Positions 1 through 13,400 of a DNA stretch of 64,000 nucleotides are shown piece by piece. Under the pieces are notes generated by a model. The model did not search any database. It saw only the letters and a program-made list of their open reading frames with translations, and was not told the origin of the DNA. Source of the DNA: Emydura subglobosa (lineage: Eukaryota > Chordata > Testudines > Chelidae); contig ML679989.1 of the NCBI GenBank assembly GCA_007922225.1, positions 22,040,017 through 22,104,016 on the forward strand, given 5' to 3'. The position numbers and the translations under genes are program-made. The first letter of the stretch is position 1, and every line of letters starts with the position of its first letter.

Positions 1-3000
1 ATTTTCCTTGCCAGTCAGTGCTGGACCAAAGCCTTGCATGGTAAGAGGTATTTGCCGTTGGAAGTAACCTCTTTATGCATAACATTAAATTGAAGAGCTG
101 GGCTCTGGTAGCCATTTAAAAATCTCATAGCATTCTTGCAAGATTAAGGGGAATAGCCTTCATGTCCTGGTTAAATTCCAGTTTGAGTAATCACATTCTA
201 CATACTTAATTCCTTCTTGCTTGTGAAGGGGGATATAGGATTCTTCTTCACTTCCTGTCCTAAACTATTCTGTAGTATTGCAGTGCACTGTAGATAAGTA
301 CCCACTTTACCTCAGAGGGGTCTGCGCTCCAGTAGTGAGAGGAGCTATGCGTGTAGGAGAGGGTGGGCACTTTGGGATCCTTCTGACTAGAATGTGCTGT
401 ATGCATGTGAGCTGTGAGTTGACAAGCACTAGCCTTCCTCCTGACTCTGTTCTTAGCAATCAGAACTCACTGAAGATTATGTTGCTAAACTAAAGTCAGG
501 TCCGTCTGAGACAGCCCAGTGGGAGCGCATTGTGCAGCTGGGAGTCTGGAACCCTATTTCGAGTGACAAGCAGGAACTGTGGGCATATGGTAGCAGTGTT
601 GTCTGTAGGGAGCTGGGGAGGGATTATGGCCGCTATAGTAGTTGATTTATCTGATGCCTCATTGTGCCAGGGTGTTGTATTGAATGCTAGTGAGTGTGTT
701 GGACTGATGTTAGGCGCTGGATCCTAATCCAACCTAACTATTGTGGGTATGGTGGGGAGCTGTTATGTGAAGGGAAGGGAATAAATATGGCAAACCAGGA
801 CTCTAACCAGCATAATCCATCCCTGGGTAAACTGCTGGCTAGTACAGGTACAGTCATTAGGTAAGCAGGGGTGCTGTGGTGTCAGCTCTTCTGTATAGTG
901 TGCCTAAGGTTGTTCTGTGTTGTCTGAAAGCAGCAATGTGTGTTGCCGCCTGCAGCAGCAGTGGCACTCCCACCATGGAAAGTCCCTTGCTGTGCTATTT
1001 CAGAAACACCATGGAAAGTACCTAAAAGATAATTCACTGTTTATTCATTTTAAAAGCTTGCAGCGCTGGTATGGAGAGATGTGGAGAGACGTTCATTTGG
1101 CTGCCCTTTGATTATAAATTAGGAGTCTATGTCACTGGTATTTTAGTAATTTCACAGAGGTGGGAGAGGAAGAGGACCAGCTCCTGCAGCTGAAAAATTT
1201 CAGCCCTTCCCCCTTAAACTCCTTCCTCAGCTCTCTAAGTTTTGTTTTCTGCTTAGGCTACCAAAGGTCATGTCTCAGAGGCAGTATATTTTAAAACCTG
1301 AGTGGGCCAAGTTCTTGCCGTCTCTTTCAACTCTTCCCGTTGTGAAAAGCTTTAAAATACTTCAGTACTGTCAGAAGAGATCTGAATTTTTAAATACAAT
1401 TTTCTTCTTACTGTGTTTTGAATACCCTGGGAAATGCTGGGAACATGTGGACGGTATGCCTCAGGAGAGATTTTTTCTTTTGTGCACTAAAAGCTGTTTC
1501 CCTATGAAAGCTCACTGATCAGTATGTTTGTGTATATAGAAAGTGTGCTGTGGTAAAGAGCTTTTAAAAACAGATGCTTTACATAACAGGGAAAAAAATG
1601 ACAGATGAGAGATGCAAAGACTGTTAAGTAGGCAGTTGGAGCAAGGGAAATGACCAAGAAAACATCCTCGTGACTTCCAGGTGCTCAGATATGATGGTGA
1701 TAGAAGCCAAATATGTACCTAGAATAGATACAGACGGACTCTTAAGGATCATCCAAGTCCCCAACTCTTCAGACAGCAATAAAATGGCATTTTAAAAAGT
1801 ACAGGAAATGTCACTTCTCTCCCACCTTGCAATCAGAGTGATGAGGGAAAGAGGGAAGCGAATGTCCTTCAGCTGCTGAGAGACTCTCTTAATCATCAGC
1901 AGGATTTTAAAGTAAGTTGACAGGGACATAAGGGCTTGATTTAATTCTTCCTTGGGAACACAGGGTCATTTGAAGACTAGGGAGAACTGAATGGTTCATT
2001 AGGGTCTGCCATTCTAATCCTGAGAGCAATATTTAAATGGACTAAATGAGAGGTTGGATTAGTCTGCCAGGTAGTTCTGTGGCTGGTTGGTCTGTTTTCA
2101 GATAAAATCAAGGCCAGGAGGGAGAAACCAGTAAGTTGGTCTAAAAGAGAATCAATTTTCCTTGTCAAATGAGTTCAGCTAATAAGTATAGATGAGTTTT
2201 CTTGTCTGATGGGATCATAACCTGTCCTGGTCCAGATTCAAATTGTTTCTCGTTACCACCCTGGTCTTTGCATCACTAACAGTTTTGTAGGCCTGGAACC
2301 TTTTATCGGAGCTTATCCTATCCTGTGAAAGAGAATAAAATAAATCCAGTGGAATATCTGTGTGGGCAGGAAAGAGTCCCCCTCCAGAATGCAATTAAAT
2401 CGGTAGAGGGAAAGCTGACGTCCCATCTCTCTCCTACAGGGTTCAGGCTTCAGGATTACTTTTTGAGGTTTTGTGTTATGCTGCTAGAGATGCTTCAGTG
2501 CTGTGGGTGGATTCTTAGGTTAATGGTCTTTACTTGGAATGTAGTACAGACCTGCTGCCCTTGGAGCTACTTCACCTCCTTTTTATATCCTCCTTGGAAT
2601 TTCATACTGAAGGTTTTGCAACACTGTCCGTGTTTGTTTTGGGAAGATATTGCATCTAAAACTTGGTGGTTGAAGTGCTCTGTGATGTTGGATAGGAGAC
2701 CAGGGTTCTGTCCTTGAAATTAAGAAGAAACTTCTGTTGTATTTCCCTGTTTGAAGCTTCTGGCTCCTAATTGTATTATACCATTGTGCCACCATTTTCA
2801 GGCAGTTCATAGGGCTCCCTTGATGAAAGTTTTATGCAAGAGAGTCAGATCCCTCTCTCCTGGAGATGTTTATTGCAGCACCCTGTGCTTAAGAGGTTAG
2901 AGATGGCCAGAGGCAGTCCTCTTTTGGAGACAGTCTCCTCATTTGATATCTCTGCTCTAAAGTTGGGGTTGAAAACCACAGATTTGGAAACTGGCCTTCC

Positions 3001-3221
3001 TTAAAGTCCTAGAGGTAAAGGCTGTATAGTAGGTTGTCTAGATTTAGATTGTTTCCTGTCCAACCTGCTGTGTAAGCTACAGGGAGTGCCAGAAAATGTG
3101 TGTGGGAGGGGATTGGAAAGCCCCATCTGAAAGGGTCTGATCTGTCAGTGTTTGTTTCTCAAAACAGTTCAGTGATATTGTGGTGGCTCTGCTAATTAAC
3201 ACTGCTAGCATGACCTAGGCT
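1..3221 (+). other. TRAF2 intron, no exon recognised
   Basis: No TRAF2 RING or zinc-finger exon and no other gene could be recognised here. Short open frames match nothing I know. It is presumed to be the intron upstream of the 7284 exon. Confidence 0.6.
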
Positions 3222-4257
3222 TGCCAACTTTCTAATTGCTGAAAACCAAACCCACCTACCCTGCCCCCTGCCATGCCTCTTCCCCCAGGCTCTGTCCTAC
3301 CCTCCAGTCCTCTCCCAATCCCTCTCCCTCTGTCGCTTGTCCAGAGCTGGGCTGGGAGGAGCTGATGTGGAGCCTGCCTGCCCAGTTGGGGCATGGTGGA
3401 GTCGATCCTGGAGCGAGGGGCAATCGGGGCACAGTGGGGCAGGGGAAGGTTGGTCCCCGGAGTGAGGGGCCAGGGGCAAACGGGGTGGGGCAGCGGACAG
3501 GATCCCCTTCCCCCTCCTCCTCGCCCTCCTGGGCGGTGGTGCTGGTACATACCTCTTGGAGCCAGGGTCGGGAGCCAACCAGTTCTCTCTGTGAGGTGTC
3601 TCTTTTAAAAAAAAAAAAAAAAAAAAAAAAGGTAAACCTTTTAATAACAGAAGGGAAGTAACACAGCCCTGGTTTGGGAAACAGTGCAAACAGAATTCAT
3701 GAACTCAGTGAGCCCAAACCCATCCCAGAGTACTGGGGTGTGTCCTTCTCCTCTCCCGCCTTCGTTTCCCCTGTACTGATCCTCGTAGCTGCAACATCCA
3801 CCTCTCGGTTGGGGCTCAGCCAATCCCCCTCTGCAGGCTCCTGCCAGACACAGGCTTGACTAGGCCTTCTCTGCTGCTGCCTCCTGCCATCTCCAGGCCT
3901 CACTGAGTCCCCGGCTGCTGGCTCCCACCATGTGCTGGTACCAACCACTCCTGGCTCCCGCCATCTGCTGCCCCCCCCGCCCCGTCTACAGATGCTAACC
4001 GATCCTGGCATCTGCAGGCGCTGACCGCTCCTGCTGTCTGCTGGCGCCAACTGATCACACCATCTGCTGGCATTGACCACTGTTGCTCTTGGTGTCAGCA
4101 GGTGAGCAGAGCAGTTCCTCCAGCACTGCTTTTACCACTTCCCAGTGGCAAAGACCAGTTACTGCGGCAGCTGGACTTTTAGACTCTTTTAGATCCTTTT
4201 TAGTTCCCTTTTAGACCGGACTGTCTGGTCCAACACTGGACACCTGGCAGCCCTATC
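3222..4257. repeat. GC-rich composite repeat with A24 tract and degenerate minisatellite
   Basis: This block differs sharply in composition from its flanks. It has a pyrimidine-rich start, a purine-rich GGGGCA-type middle, an uninterrupted A tract (3607-3630), and then imperfect reiterations of a CTGCTGGC...CGCTCCTGCCATCTG unit, about 30-40 bp long, over roughly 3870-4110. It ends in a TTTTAGA-rich stretch. It looks like a turtle interspersed repeat, but I cannot name the family. Confidence 0.5.
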
Positions 4258-5439
4258 TGGCTCTGTGAAAATGTAAAGGTATAATTCAGTATACTGGAAG
4301 TTCAGATCAGTCACATGCCTCTTGTAGAGCTTTGATGAACCCCCCCTTGCAATCTTAGTTTGAGTGCAGGACCGTTTAAGTTTTCAAGCAACATTTAACA
4401 GTCAGTTGGGAATTGAAATTTTTGGACTCTGAATTTCAGAGGAGTGCACATACTTTTGTGTAAAAGCTGATGGAATTAAATTGGTGTTTTTGGTTCATGT
4501 CTGAGAAACTCAAAAGATTGAGATCTAAAGTAAATCCTGTTTGGAAAATCTGCACCAAACCAGGTTTTCCCCAGTGTCTAAAGGGAGTCCTGACTACATT
4601 TGCATTTTCTTCCCTCACATATTTCCTTTCCTGAAAGTCCTCTCCATCCTCACACTAAAGAAAGAACAAAATTAACATGTAGTGTCCAAGCTCCTATACT
4701 TTTGGGACAAGATTTGGCTGATTCAGATTGCCCATATCCTTCCCTAAAATCTGGATGGGAGAAAAGGTGGGAGCTGTGTCCTGCCAGGGCTGACCAGATG
4801 TGGTGCACTGAGTTCTAAGGTATGGCCTGTTGGTGACCTCCCCTTTCGAATGAAGGTCAGACCAATCGAGATGAGCTCCAATTTGCTCTAAGTGATAAGC
4901 AGCTTCAGACAAGATTGAACACGGCCTGCTGGGACTGTAGTATCCTCTGGCCACAACAGTGTGTAAAAGAGGAGGGCTGTCCCTTTATGCAAAGCAGGCA
5001 GTGCAGTTGGGCTTCCAGCGAGTTGACCGCGCCCCTTCAGAGTTGCAGTATTTGGGTGCTCTGAAGCTGGTGGAGATAACCATTGGACACTGAGCTAAAA
5101 CCAGAACGTGGCAGTGTGTGAGAGCTTGATGCTGTCAGAAAAATCTTGGGACTGGAGTGTCCTCATTAGCAACAAAAGAGAGTCAGAGATGGTGCTCTCC
5201 AAAGAACTGTGATTGTGGCAGTTAAATGTAACCATGGTGATGGACTGCAGAGCAGATGCCTTTAGACCAGTAGTTCCCAGTATCTTTGGTTGGAGCTCCT
5301 TAGGTGGAGGGGTGCTATGTGTTATGTCCTGTACCCAGGGCCTTGGGTACTCTGTGGCTTTGATTCCTAGTTTCCTTAGCAAGGTTAATTTAGTCTTTTG
5401 CCATGAAGTGAAATTCCCTGTATCTGAAGCTGACTGTGA
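4258..5439 (+). other. TRAF2 intron, nothing recognised
   Basis: This is unique-looking sequence. No exon, RNA gene or identifiable repeat was seen. Confidence 0.5.
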
Positions 5440-5870
5440 AGACCATGCATGGGCTCCAGCTGGTACAGAATGCAGCGCCTGCCTTCTCCATTTAGGCACA
5501 TCAGGCCCGTGCTTAAATCCCTTCACGGGCTTCTAGTCAACTTCAGTTTAAGATTTTGTTCCTAAATTCAAAGCAGTTCATGGATTAAACTCCAGCTAGT
5601 TCAAGATCACATTTTGATCTATGAACCACTGCAACAGCTGCATTTCTCTGGGACAGTGCAGATCACAAAGCTCAGGACAAAGGACACGAGAGCTAGGGAC
5701 AAAGCATTCTCTGTCGAGGGGATCCTAGTTTGAATGAACTTCCCCTGGAGATTAGGCAAATCCAGAGTCTGACCAGCTTTAGGAAATGCTGCAAAACCCA
5801 TCCTCTTCAAAAAAGGGCTTTTCCCTGTGAGAATGACACTAAAGTGCTGAAACTCCTTTGTGCCCAGTAA
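5440..5870 (+). mobile_element. L2-like LINE relic, 3' end of the reverse-transcriptase ORF
   Basis: A broken + strand translation reads WYRMQ, then HIRPVLKSLH and LVN, and further on KAFSVEGI, as in the C-terminal region of L2/CR1-clade LINE proteins (LQxVQNAAAR...HIxPVLxxLHWLPV). Stops and frameshifts show it is ancient and dead. Confidence 0.5.
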
Positions 5871-7283
5871 GCCCCGACCAGCCTAAAAGCTGATACCAAA
5901 AGTCAATCTAAAAATAAATAAAATCTTAAAAATTAAAACCAACCCCCCTCCCCAGTCAGAGTGTCTACCCCAGAAAGGGAGAGCCGGAGACTCATGAAAC
6001 TCACTGGGGATTTTGCTGTTGCTATGGATGTTACATGGATGGCAGTAGTAGGTGGCAGTGTAAAATCCTGCGATAAAGTCCCATTTCTATTCCCCACCAC
6101 ACACGGCTCAATATAAAACTAATCTCTGATTCTTTTTGACAGTGATTCATTTTGAGGATGGTTTATTCCTCATGCCCTGTCGGTGGCCTGGCCCAGAATC
6201 TCTTTTCTCTTAAGTGCCCCAGGGAAGGGAGAGCTGGTTGCTGGTATCAGCTGCTGTGCTGTTGTTCTCACCAGCCCCACTCACCAGCAACCCTTCTGGC
6301 CGCAAGCTGGGTGCCAGCCGCCTGCTGCCAGGCTCTGCAGAGCAGTGCAAGGAGTATACACTGTAATCCTGTTAATACCCACCTGGGAGGAAAGCTGCAG
6401 CAGGGAGGGAGACAGAACAGAAAGTATCAGGCTCCTGGCTGCAGTGGAATGGCAAATTCCGGGGCAAAAATGCTGATTTTTTGGGCATCTTGGGGAAAAA
6501 AGTCAGACTCCATAGCCACAGAATCTTGCAGTCCTTGGAGCCTGATTGCAATGAATGGGGCTGGTCCCACCTTGTAGAGCTTGTCCTGCAAACTAAGGCA
6601 GACAACTGTCTATAGATTATACTGGGCACCTCTTCAAGATTTTTCTCCATAACCATATGGACTAGAAACATTTTTTTGTAAATGAAAGCTGATATTCTCT
6701 TGTAATGCTCTCCCTCTCATGGTGGTTTCTCCTTGAGTTGTCTGCATTCCCCAGTCTCTCCACAAGGCCTTATGGATGTGGCCTCTAGGGTGGGGAGGAG
6801 GCTCTGTGGGGCTGGGCCACATGTAATCACATGGCTGAGCTGAGGGAGCAGAGAAGAGCCTGCAGCTCTGTGTATGCAACCTGTTCCTGTGGCCAGCTGC
6901 AGCAGGGCGCTCCAGGGGCAGTGTGGGATGGCATTCAAGGAGCAACCTGCAGCTTTGGGAGAACATTTGCAGTGGTGTTGGGGATTATGCAGCCTCCTCC
7001 ACCCCCATTACTCTGCTGTGTCCATCGTGTCTCTGGCAGCGTGTCGTCTTCTCTCCCCCCCCCCCCCCAATAAAACACTTAGTGGAAACAGGATTAAGCT
7101 GTTAGTTTCCTTTGCCCTCTTTGTGTAGGTCAAGCAGAGCCTTTCATCCTGAGGTCCATTAGGAAATGGTCTTTACGTGTCTCAAAGCATCCGCATCCAT
7201 TTGACAAAACAGCCCCCCCCCAACCCCCGTGTGTGGGGTTTTTTGTCTGGCTGTATTGAAATGTGCTGCTCTTGTTGTCACAG
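5871..7283 (+). other. TRAF2 intron, nothing recognised
   Basis: No exon or clear repeat family was identified. A C-run near 7057-7067 and another near 7211-7220 are simple tracts. Confidence 0.45.
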
Positions 7284-7445
7284 AGCTGCCATGAAGGGAA
7301 CTGCCCGTTCATGCTGATTGAGTGCCCGGCTTGTAAGGGAATGATCAAACTGAATGAAAAGGAGCGCCATTCTGAGCGGGAATGCCCTGAGAGAAGCCTC
7401 AACTGCAAATACTGCAAATCCCTTTTCTACTTTCCTGAAATTAAG
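7284..7445 (+). CDS. TRAF2: TRAF2 exon: TRAF-type zinc fingers
   Basis: This exon encodes 54 residues, starting SCHEGNCP and ending FPEIK, in phase 0 at both ends. It follows a TTGTTGTCACAG acceptor and is followed by a GTATGA donor. Regularly spaced Cys and His residues ([25 protein letters not shown]) are zinc ligands of the TRAF-type fingers that follow the RING. ECPACKG, EKERH and ECPERSL match TRAF2. The exon lies about 0.35 kb left of a CR1 insertion. Confidence 0.96.
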
Positions 7446-10400
7446 GTATGAGAGTCACAGCACAAGCACACTTTAGATGTTCTTACAAGGAGACCCACCT
7501 AAGTGTTGAGTACTCTCCATCAGCACTGTGTTATCATTGTAGTAGCACTGCTTGAGAAAGGCAAGGATACCTTTAGTCCAAAATGTATGGTCCTGTTTTA
7601 ACTAGCTGCTAGGATAAATCACAAGTGTTTGTGTCCCAAACAAATGTTCATAGAGTGACTAGATTGGTACTTCCAAGGGTGTTGTTTACCCTGGGTGACT
7701 TGGCAATCAATTAAGCTAAAGGACGATCACAAACCTTTAAGTGGCTTGTACAATGGAGCAATCACTGTGCTGTTTGACTGTTGCAAGGAGCTAGGTGTTG
7801 TTTGTATGGGAAGGGAAGGAGGAGAGCAGCTCTCAGTGCTGAAAGAACAGGTTCAGGACTATTTAGAAAGGCTGGACATACACAAGTCCATGGGGCTGGA
7901 TTCAATGCATCCGCGGGTGCTGAGGGAACTGGCTGATGTGATAGCAGAGACATTGGCCATTATCTTTGAAAACTCGTGGTGACTGGGGGAGGTCCCAGAT
8001 GATTGGAAAAAGGCAAATCTAGTGCCCAACTTCAGAAAAGGGAAGGAGGGGGAACTGGGGAGCTACAGAGCAGTCGGCCCCACCTCAGTCCCCAGTAAAA
8101 TCATGTAGCAGATCTTCAAGGAATCCATTTTGAAGCACTTGGAGGAGAGTAAGGCCTTGTCTACACTAGAAAGTTTTGTTGACAAAAGTTTTGCTGGCGT
8201 ACAGCCACTGCTGTAATTAAATTGCTGTTGTGTGTCTTCACTGTCTCCTTTTGTCAGTGGAGTGTGTTCACACTATTAGCTCTTTTATCAACACGGAGCA
8301 GTGCACTGTGGGTAGCTAGCACAGGCGGGGTGCTTTGGGAAGGGTTTGCACTGCCTCACGGGACAGGTCCAGCGTCACAGGATGCAGGTGTCTGAATCCC
8401 ATCATTCTATGGGCATCCTACTAGTTGACAGCTGCTTTTGCCCCGTCAGCCATGCTGACACTGCTGAACACAAACACAGGAAGATCACAGAAGAGGGGGG
8501 AGAGTGAGTGTGTGTGTGTGAGAGAGAAAGACAGACAGACAGTGTGTGTTCGGGGACTGAGTGTGTCTGCACTCACCCTGTTTCTTTAAGTTCAGACAGA
8601 CTATAAGGCAGATAGAAACCTGGCTGGATTGTCTGGCTCAATAGACAATGTCTTGATGTCTAGCTGGCAGCCGGTAACAAGCGGAGTGCCCCAGTGGTCA
8701 GTCTTGGGGCCGGTTTTGTTCAACATTTTCATTAATGATCTGGAGGATGGGGTAGATTGCACCCTCAGCAAGTTTGCAGATGACACTAAGCTGTGGGGAG
8801 TGGTAGATACCCTGGAAGGTAAGGATAGGATACAGAGTGACCTAGACAAATTGGAGGATTGGGCTAAAAGAAATCTGATGAGGTTCAACAAGGACAAGTG
8901 CAGAGTCCTGCACTTAGGACGGAAGAATTCCATGCACAGCTACAGACTGGGGACCGACGGACTAGGCAGCAATTCTGCAGAAAAAGACCTGGGGTTACAG
9001 TGAATAAGAAGTTGGATATGAGTCAACCGTGTGCCCTGGTTGCCAAGAAGGCTAACGGCATATTGGGTTGCATTAGTTAGGAGCATTGCTAACAGATCGA
9101 GGGAAGTGATTATTCCCCTCTATTCGGCATTGGTGAGGCCACATCTGGAGTATTGTGTCCAGTTTTGGGCCCCCCACTACAGGAAGGATGTGGACAAATT
9201 GGAGAGAGTCCAGCGGAGGGCAACGAAAATGATTAGGGGGCTGGAGCACATGATTTGAGGAGAGGCTGAGGGAACTGGGCTTGTTTAGTCTGCAGAAGAG
9301 AAGAGTGAGGGGGGATTTGGTAGCAACCTTCAACTACCAGGGAGGATGGAGCTAGGCTGTTCTCAGTGGTGGCAGATGACAGAACAAGGAGCAATGGTCT
9401 CAAGTTGCAGGGGGGGAGGTCTAGGTTGTATATTAGGAAAAGCTTTTTCACTAGGCGGATGGGGAAGCACTGGAATGGGTTCTGTAGGGAGGTCGTGGAA
9501 TCTTCATCCTTAGAGGTCTTTATGCTGCGGCTTGACAAAGCCCTGGCTGGGATGGTTTAGTTGGGATTGGTCTTGCAGGGGGTTGGATTAGATACCTCCT
9601 AAGGTTCCTTCCAACCCTCATCTTCTATAATTCTTTACAAGATGCTAACTTTACCAGTGTTGTCATTATACTGTTGGTGTTGTTGCATTCTGAGGGTGTG
9701 ATTTTGAAACCACTATGTGTGCTGTTTTGCCACTGACTGGTGGGAATTCGATAGCTACAAGATCAGCCCCTTAGGATTTAAGCAAGACGAAAATCTGTTC
9801 TCTTGAATTTTCCCAATCTACTTACAGGATGATAGTGTAATGGGAAAGGAGACTTTGTTGTTATGCAGCCCAGTCACAGAGAGTGATGGTTCCACTGTGG
9901 CAAGCTGCCTAAAAGGGATGGAGATGAAAGCATGAACATTCAAGTTAAAAAGACAAATTTGCTCTTGTGGGGTTGGAATGTAACACGTCATTCTTGAATG
10001 ACATCCCCCTGCTTCTTTGACCCAAGGGTGGGGTGGTTTCCTTTTATAGGAAGTAGTATCTAGCTTTGCTTTGGACAGCTTTTCATGGTTCCTGTGCTGG
10101 GAGCAGAGAAGGATGAGCAGGGGGAAAACCACTGGAGAATCCAGAAAAGTTTTCAAATATTTGTATGGAAATTTTTGGAAATGTGCCTTTCAAAGCTAAT
10201 ATTGGTAGATGTCTTAAAGAGATATTGCACACCATCAGTGCAGTTTTATTTACATCATAATAGCAGATTTGTGCTCAGTCAGTACTTGCCTTCCTGCTGT
10301 CACAGACACACTGTATCTCTGAGTGCATATTCAGTAGATTCTATCTGCTGATTCTGTTTAGAACATAAATGTTCTTTCCTTGATGGAAGATAAACTCTGT

Positions 10401-13400
10401 GCACAGCCTTAAGATGGTTGAGAGCTGGGGGTTCAAAGAGGGGGCTAGGAAGGGAGGGTGGCTGAAGTGGAGAAAAGGTAGAAATGAGACTCTTGGCAGA
10501 CTAGAAGGTAGCTACAGCCCAATCCCATCAGATCTTTTATTTTTTATGCTCTCCCGTTTGAAATAGTTGCATCTGAGGTCAAACCCTCCTCCCTTTACTG
10601 AAGTGAAGTGTGTGCTGGGACCAGGATTTTATGGAACAAGGACAGGAATAAGGAAGTTGTCTGGAGTCCTCCTAGGATAAGAACAATAGCTGGGTGGGGA
10701 GGAGTTGAAATACCACCCGCCCCAACTTTTACAGAATTCCACTAATCCTTGGTATCCACGCACACAGTTACCCTTGCCTGTTTGAACTGCAGACTGTAGC
10801 ATTCACATCTCCAAAGGCATTTCAGCACCTCTCTTGGATCAACTACTGTTCCTTTAACCTATGGAAGGGGGAGAGTAATTAATGAAACAGGAATCTGAGT
10901 TAGCAAACGGATTTCTCTTTTCGGTTTCTGATGTGGTGGTGGTTTAAAAATAAAACAAATCTTTAAGGGTGTGAGTTTGTACAGTGTGAACATGACCAGC
11001 AAAAATTGCATATTTATAAAAGGAAGTTCATTAAAATGAATGTTTCTAATGCCAAGTGAACAATCCTATATATTTAATCTGTTTTAATCTGATTTGCAAT
11101 CTATGTATAAGCAATAGAACTCCAGTAGAGTATCAGAAAGGTGGCATAATCTGGCCCATAAGAAGAGTAGTAAAACACATTGTCTAGATTTCAATTTTGG
11201 GTAGGAGATTTTAATTTAAGCACAATCACTCAATCTTGTGTATCATAGAGCTAATGTAGAAAGAGAGGATTTCTGCACTACAGGAATGATCTGAAAAGAA
11301 GAGAGGAAAGTGTTAGAGTTTCCTTTTTAATGTTCACAGGAAGTTTTTTTTTATCTGTTGAGGGATCAAAACATCATGTTTCTAGGGTCATTTTTGTGTC
11401 TTCTCTGTCCCTGCCTAAAACAAACATGGTTTGTGCTCTTACTGCAGAAAAAGCTTGGGCATCAGCATGTGCATGTGTGTGGGTTTTTTTTGTTTTTTAT
11501 TTTATAAATTGTTCTCTTGGATTGTCTGGCTGGCTGGCTGATTGAAAAGCATTTGCTTGCTGGACTGATGTGGACATGGGAGGCAACACTGGAAAGCTCA
11601 TGTTTTGTACTTTATGGCTGTGGGGCTTTAATTCAGCCAACTGGTGTCCGTCCCGAACATGCGTTTTCCTGGCAAAGCCACAAATATAGTTTCCTCTTGA
11701 TTATCTCAGGTCATCAAAGAAGTAATTTGATTGTTCTCACAATTAGTATGAACTGAAACTAGCAGCTCTTAAATCAAGGTTGAATACTTGGAAAGGCACA
11801 AAGGCAGCCAAACACCATAACAGCCTGGAAACGGAAATGTAGAAACACAACTTGACGTGCAGAATCACCGTGACTAGGCCAGGATTTGATTTATGTGCTA
11901 TCACATGACAGGCCCTTTGCTAGTAAAAATGTATTCGTAATGACATATTTGGTCCATTGAATTGCATTCTTCACAGTGGCCTTATCAAAGCTGTTTTAGT
12001 GTACAGATACCCTCATGTCAATTCTTTTACAGGCTCACGATGAGCTCTGCCCTAAGTTTCCACTGACTTGTGAGGGCTGCGGGAAGAAGAAGATTCCAAG
12101 AGAGAAGGTATTTGAACATTCTTGTTTCATAGCACACCCTGCGTGTGGTTTGAGTTCTGACCGAATGCGACTTGAATTCTGTGAGCGTAGAAGAGGAACC
12201 CTTGGGTTAGCCCATGAGGATGTTCAGTCTGTATTGAGGAGTGAAGGAAAACAATTAAACGCATTTAATTTTGAGAGGCAGCTGCCTATCACTCTCAGTT
12301 ACAAATATTCCATAAGGCTCTTAGCATTGGTGTTGTCTCAATTTGTGATGGACTGTAATTACTCAGTGTTTTTCCATGAGTAGCGAGTAACGCCACCTAA
12401 ATCAGACTCTGCTTAATGCTATATTTGGGTGCTAATCACAATTACCAGAGAGACTCATTCTTCCTAGTCTAGTGGGTAACTTAGCCGAGGTAAACATCTT
12501 TTATTGGACCAACTTCTGTTGGAGAGAGAGACAAGCTTTCAAGCTTACACAGAGCTCAGAACTTGTCTCTCTTACCAACAGAAGTTGGTCCAATATTACC
12601 TCACCCTCCTTGTCTCTCTAATATCCTGGGACCAACATGGCCACAACAACACTTATCCTAGGTCAGAGAGTTACATTAGTTGCTGTAGATCCTGTAGTAG
12701 GGAAAGCACGTCACTATCCTGCTAAATGAAAGATCTACAGCCTCCAGACCTAGCGCTGGACTCCACATCGATTGCCCAGAGACTGACTCTTGGGACTCTT
12801 GGGAGGCACCAAAGTTCTAAAATCCTCATTGTGCGTCACCTTGGAAAAGTGCATCCCTCTGTCACTCTGCCATCTTGTCAGGGGACGACTGAAATAGATG
12901 GGCTTCCCCCTGGGAACAGAAGAGAGTCTGAAAAGTTGGGCAAAGAGGCTTCAAAGTGAGCAATAGCAGTGGCCTCAACTCCTGTAGCCTTGGCATGGTG
13001 AGCTTTGGACGCTGATCTGCCTGAGTCTGAAATTGGAAACTATTACAGCTGACCCAGACTTGTACCAACAGGGAACGGGTCTTGCAGCTATTAATGTTTT
13101 AATTTCCTCTCTTTCCTTTCTCTCCAAACTTTTTGTTGCTCTGCAGTAGACATTGTTCCAATGTAAACCCTGCTTCTGTGTGTAACTCAGAGAGTAACTT
13201 GAATTACAAAGGATTAGAGGGATGTACATTCCAGCGTGCACGAGTCTGTTGCACGGACCCTGCTGGCACACACTAAAAGTTCCCAAGGTCATATTAAGGT
13301 GCAGTACTACATTAGTATGACCTAGGGAACCTTTAGTTGCACTAGAGCGCTTTTAGTGCACACCAGTAGGGTCCCCACAGGCCAGTTAGTGCACCAGAAT

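Noticed and set aside
1..7283. Possible upstream TRAF2 exons (RING finger, first zinc finger)
   Set aside because: I looked for the Cys/His pattern and the GCTWKG-type motif in all frames and saw none. These exons probably lie left of the window.
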